Below, piece by piece: positions 6,418 to 8,534 of a stretch of DNA of 8,534 bases; the first letter of the stretch is position 1; each line of letters starts with the position of its first letter. Origin of the DNA: DATBFX01 sp036558305 (GTDB taxonomy: Bacteria; Chloroflexota; Chloroflexia; Thermomicrobiales; UBA6265); the NCBI GenBank assembly GCA_036558305.1, contig DATBFX010000393.1:1-8534 (forward strand). Reading direction: 5' to 3'. Below the pieces are notes generated by a model. The model ran no database searches. It had not been told where the DNA came from and saw only the letters and a list, made by a program, of their open reading frames with translations. The translations under genes and the position numbers were made by a program.

Positions 6418-6421
6418 TCGC

Positions 6422-6952
6422 CTAACCCGCAGCCGGCGTCCCCGGCAACTCCATCGGGCTGACCGTGATGCGCGTGGCGTTGGCCTGGCCGACGCTCTTT
6501 GCCAGGACCTTGCCGTTGGGATCGGTGACGGTGGCGGTGAAAGGGGCGGACCAGGTGTCGCCGGAGGGGTCGAGGGTGATGCGGGCATCGAGTGTGCGGG
6601 TCCCGAGGTAGGTCCCGCTGGTGTCCGAAACGAGGACGATGAAGCTGAGGTCGACGGTGCCGTCGGCGTTGGCGTGCCAGGCGCCGTGGCCGGCGCTGCG
6701 GGCTTCGGGGGTGCCGCCGGCCGTGGCCGGCGGGTAGACCGGTCGGTTGGAGGTGAGGGCGGTGCCGTCGGCGTAGAAACTGGTCATGTTGGGCGATGGG
6801 GGCTGGTTGTCGAGGAGCGTGGTGACGAACCAGGCGCCGACGATTGGAGCTTGGGTCGATTCCTGAGCGGTTGTGCCCGGTTGCCGGTTGGCAAGGGCGA
6901 AACCGGCGACGACCAGGCCGACGAGGGCGACGACGTACGATAGACGGTGCAT
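6422..6952 (-). CDS. Small secreted protein of unknown function
   Basis: A 176-residue protein with a signal peptide: MHR, then a hydrophobic core (about residues 5-21, ending AGFALA), with cleavage near residue 21 or after the AQ at 29-30. There is no lipobox, so it is probably released or stays at the cell surface. The mature part is rich in Thr, Ser, Gly and Asp. It has two similar blocks, VGAW (38-41) followed by SFYADGT (58-64), and HGAW (89-92) followed by NADGT (95-99). Alternating strands come next (TVDLSFIVLV, then LDARITLDPS), suggesting a small beta-barrel or lipocalin-like fold. That is inference from pattern, and I do not recognise a named family. The start is well supported: AAGGAGG at 6965-6959 lies 6 bases before the ATG. 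It converges on the transporter operon and is divergent from the metallophosphoesterase gene. Confidence 0.85.
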   Translation of the reverse strand: MHRLSYVVALVGLVVAGFALANRQPGTTAQESTQAPIVGAWFVTTLLDNQPPSPNMTSFYADGTALTSNRPVYPPATAGGTPEARSAGHGAWHANADGTVDLSFIVLVSDTSGTYLGTRTLDARITLDPSGDTWSAPFTATVTDPNGKVLAKSVGQANATRITVSPMELPGTPAAG

Positions 6953-7120
6953 GCGTCTCCTCCTTGCGTATGACCTTCGACCATCACCACGTTACAGGTG
7001 GTCGGGATGGCGCACAAGGGGGAAAGAAAGGCCACGGGCCCGCCATTTGCGGTACTCTTAGCGGTACGCCGTCCGACGCGGGACGGTGCGACACCGCGGT
7101 CGACTGGTAATCGAAACTCG
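6953..7120. promoter_or_regulatory. Divergent intergenic region with a GCGGTAC direct repeat
   Basis: These 168 bases must carry the starts of both flanking genes. GCGGTAC occurs twice (7049-7055 and 7061-7067), start to start 12 bases, close to one helical turn, as expected for a tandem protein-binding site. ACCAC/GTGGT (6986-6990 with 6998-7002) forms a small dyad. For the leftward gene, a weak promoter can be read on the minus strand: TTGTGC (7017-7012) and TAACGT (6994-6989), 17 bases apart, each only three of six to consensus. I see no convincing promoter for the rightward gene. Confidence 0.3.
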
Positions 7121-7807
7121 ATGACGATTCGTGCCCTGGCCGTTTCCGATCAGATCGATCCCCGCATCCACAGCTCATCGCTGAAGGAGCGGATGCCGGA
7201 CGTTCAGATCGTGTTCGGTTGCGGGGATATTCCGGCGAGGTATTTGGAGTTCCTGGCCGACGCGCTCGACAAACCGGTCTATTTTGTTCTCGGCAATCAC
7301 CTGGAGGAGTTGACGCGCCTCGGCGAACGGGGCAAGCACTACGAACCGATGGGTTGTGTGGATCTTGGTGGAAAGGTCGTGCGGGACCCCTACATAGGAC
7401 TGATCCTGGCCGGACTGCCGGGGTCGCCGAAGTACTGCGACGTGGGTACGGAGCAATACTCTGAGCGGGAAATCTACTGGAAGATCGCCAAGATGACGCC
7501 GCGTTTGCTTTGGAACAAGCTGCGATACGGGCGGGCGCTGGATGTGCTGGTGACGCACGCGCCGCCCCGCGACGTCAACGACCGTTCCGATCCGGCGCAC
7601 CGTGGGTTCAAGGCGATGCGGTCGTTCCTCCGCTGGTTCAAGCCGGCCTACCAGTTGCATGGGCACGTGCATCTCTACGACCGCAACGAGCCGAATACGG
7701 CGCGGTTCGAGGCGACCTCGGTCGTCAACGTCTACCCGTATCGGGTCGTGGACATCGAGCTGCCGGCCGTGCCGACCCCCGTTCGCTCGCTCGCCGAGAC
7801 GTCCTAG
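7121..7807 (+). CDS. Calcineurin-like metallophosphoesterase
   Basis: A 228-residue protein, probably cytoplasmic: no signal peptide or membrane segment. Metal-binding motifs appear in family order: Asp10 in VSDQID, GCGD (33-36), GNH (58-60), THAPP (145-149) and LHGHVH (179-184). Instead of the textbook D-x-H, the first motif is D-x-x-D (Asp10, Asp13), a form I recall from a Chloroflexota/Firmicutes subfamily, and GNH is followed by LEE rather than the common D. It should hydrolyse a phosphoester with two metals. The substrate (phosphoprotein, nucleotide or other) is unknown. I chose ATG 7121 because MTIRALAVSD matches the family's first strand. The frame stays open to an ATG at 6998 that would add 41 unlikely Arg-rich residues. 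No SD is visible, so translation may be leaderless. The next gene follows by 26 bases. Confidence 0.85.
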   Translation: MTIRALAVSDQIDPRIHSSSLKERMPDVQIVFGCGDIPARYLEFLADALDKPVYFVLGNHLEELTRLGERGKHYEPMGCVDLGGKVVRDPYIGLILAGLPGSPKYCDVGTEQYSEREIYWKIAKMTPRLLWNKLRYGRALDVLVTHAPPRDVNDRSDPAHRGFKAMRSFLRWFKPAYQLHGHVHLYDRNEPNTARFEATSVVNVYPYRVVDIELPAVPTPVRSLAETS

Positions 7808-7833
7808 ACCCCACCCCATCGGCGGGGAATCAG

Positions 7834-8534
7834 ATGATGGATGAACAGGTCAACAACGACTTCGATCGCGCGCGCCAAAAGGCGCTCTTTCGCGAGATCC
7901 TCTCGATCTTTCGGCGCGAACCGAACGAACTGATCCCGTACCACGAGGTGCGCAAACGGGTCTCGCCCGAGGCCGAGAGTTACCGCGGGTTTCAGACCGT
8001 ACCGATCGATCAGATCGTCGGCAGCGTCGACCGCTTCCGTGACTTCGACCGCGCCTTCCTGCCGCGCCGGGGCCACACAGCGGGTCGCTGGAAAAACATC
8101 GACCGTGCCTATTATCAGGACGTCCAGTTGCCGCCGACCCAGCTCTACAAGGTCGGCGACGTCTACTTCGTCAAAGACGGCAACCACCGGGTCTCGGTGG
8201 CGCGGGAGCGGGGCGTCGAATTCATCGACGCCGAGGTCTACGAAGGGCACATCCGGGTGCCGCTGTATGCCTCGATGGCGCCCACCGAATTGCTGCTCCA
8301 GGTCGAGTACGCGGAATTCCTGCGCAACACCGACCTCGACCGGTTGCGGCCGGACCACGACATCCGCCCGACCAGTCTCGGTCGCTACGACGAGATCTGG
8401 GATCAGATCCTGCTCCATCGGGAGTGGTTGAGCGAGCATTGCGGGCGAGACGCGAGCCCGGCGGAGGCGGTTGCCGACTGGTACGACAACATGTATCTGC
8501 CGATCGTACGGGTGGTCCGCGAGCAAGGAGTGGC
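7834..8534 (+). CDS. ParB/Srx-like DGNHR-motif protein, 3' end outside window
   Basis: An open frame of 233 codons runs from ATG 7834 to the window end without a stop. An N-terminal helical stretch (to about residue 40) is followed by a ParB N-terminal-like (sulfiredoxin-fold) domain: TVPIDQIVGSVDRFRDFD (55-72), PRRGHTAGRW (77-86), then LYKVGDVYFVKDGNHRVSVA (104-123), where DGNHR (115-119) stands in for the GxxR phosphate-binding motif. Family members bind or hydrolyse nucleotides and act in DNA partitioning or as stand-alone regulators. With no ParA or parS visible, this is more likely an accessory regulator or nucleotide-binding protein. GGGGA (7824-7828) is a modest SD 5 bases upstream, and CCCC (7814-7817) could pair with it. 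ATG 7837 is an alternative start. It probably shares a transcript with the metallophosphoesterase. Confidence 0.8.
   Translation, partial: MMDEQVNNDFDRARQKALFREILSIFRREPNELIPYHEVRKRVSPEAESYRGFQTVPIDQIVGSVDRFRDFDRAFLPRRGHTAGRWKNIDRAYYQDVQLPPTQLYKVGDVYFVKDGNHRVSVARERGVEFIDAEVYEGHIRVPLYASMAPTELLLQVEYAEFLRNTDLDRLRPDHDIRPTSLGRYDEIWDQILLHREWLSEHCGRDASPAEAVADWYDNMYLPIVRVVREQGV

Noticed and set aside
6998..7120. An N-terminal extension of the metallophosphoesterase from the ATG at 6998
   Set aside because: The added 41 residues are basic and unlike the family. MTIRALAVSD at 7121 is the expected beginning of the fold.
7804..8526. A 240-codon minus-strand open frame opposite the ParB-like gene
   Set aside because: The plus-strand frame from 7834 carries a coherent ParB-like domain with DGNHR, a plausible start and operon spacing. 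The minus frame is its antisense.
1..8534. tRNA, rRNA, insertion sequence or phage genes
   Set aside because: I looked for cloverleaf arms, rRNA-like stretches, transposase motifs and terminal repeats flanking a gene and found none.

Overview
The window is GC-rich bacterial chromosome with most codons ending in G or C. Gene style (a Tat-exported family 1 solute-binding protein, a D-x-x-D metallophosphoesterase, a ParB-like protein with a DGNHR motif) and interspersed GTCCT/AGGAC hairpins with a GCGAAGCGA loop suggest a Chloroflexota bacterium, perhaps of the Thermomicrobia type. That placement is from memory and no marker gene is present to confirm it.

Left edge (1-262): a possible coding region runs leftward out of the window, with one copy of the palindromic repeat inside it. 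A good sigma-70-like promoter and a strong Shine-Dalgarno (SD) site face right towards the first full gene.

Centre (263-6359): five rightward genes form a transport locus. A class III PLP aminotransferase (related to, but not typical of, glutamate-1-semialdehyde aminomutase) is followed by a complete carbohydrate-type (CUT1-like) ABC importer: solute-binding protein, MalK/UgpC-like ATPase, and two MalF/MalG-like permeases. The binding protein has its own promoter candidate. ATPase and first permease overlap by 4 bases (ATGA). The other two junctions, binding protein/ATPase and permease/permease, are filled with tandem and inverted repeats able to form strong RNA hairpins. These could set different expression levels along one transcript. 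The ligand cannot be read from sequence. The aminotransferase next door makes an amino-containing compound or its keto product conceivable.

Junction (6360-6421): a perfect 18-bp stem lies between convergent genes and is probably a two-way terminator. It is the second copy of the left-edge repeat.

Right part (6422-8534): a leftward gene for a small secreted protein of unknown function; a divergent intergenic region; then a rightward pair, a calcineurin-like metallophosphoesterase and, 26 bases later, a ParB/Srx-like DGNHR protein cut by the window end.

Most of the window is ordinary transporter content. I do not see a clearly new biological system. The less ordinary material is the repeat and hairpin structure at the operon junctions, the small ORF before the ATPase, and the metallophosphoesterase/ParB-like pair.
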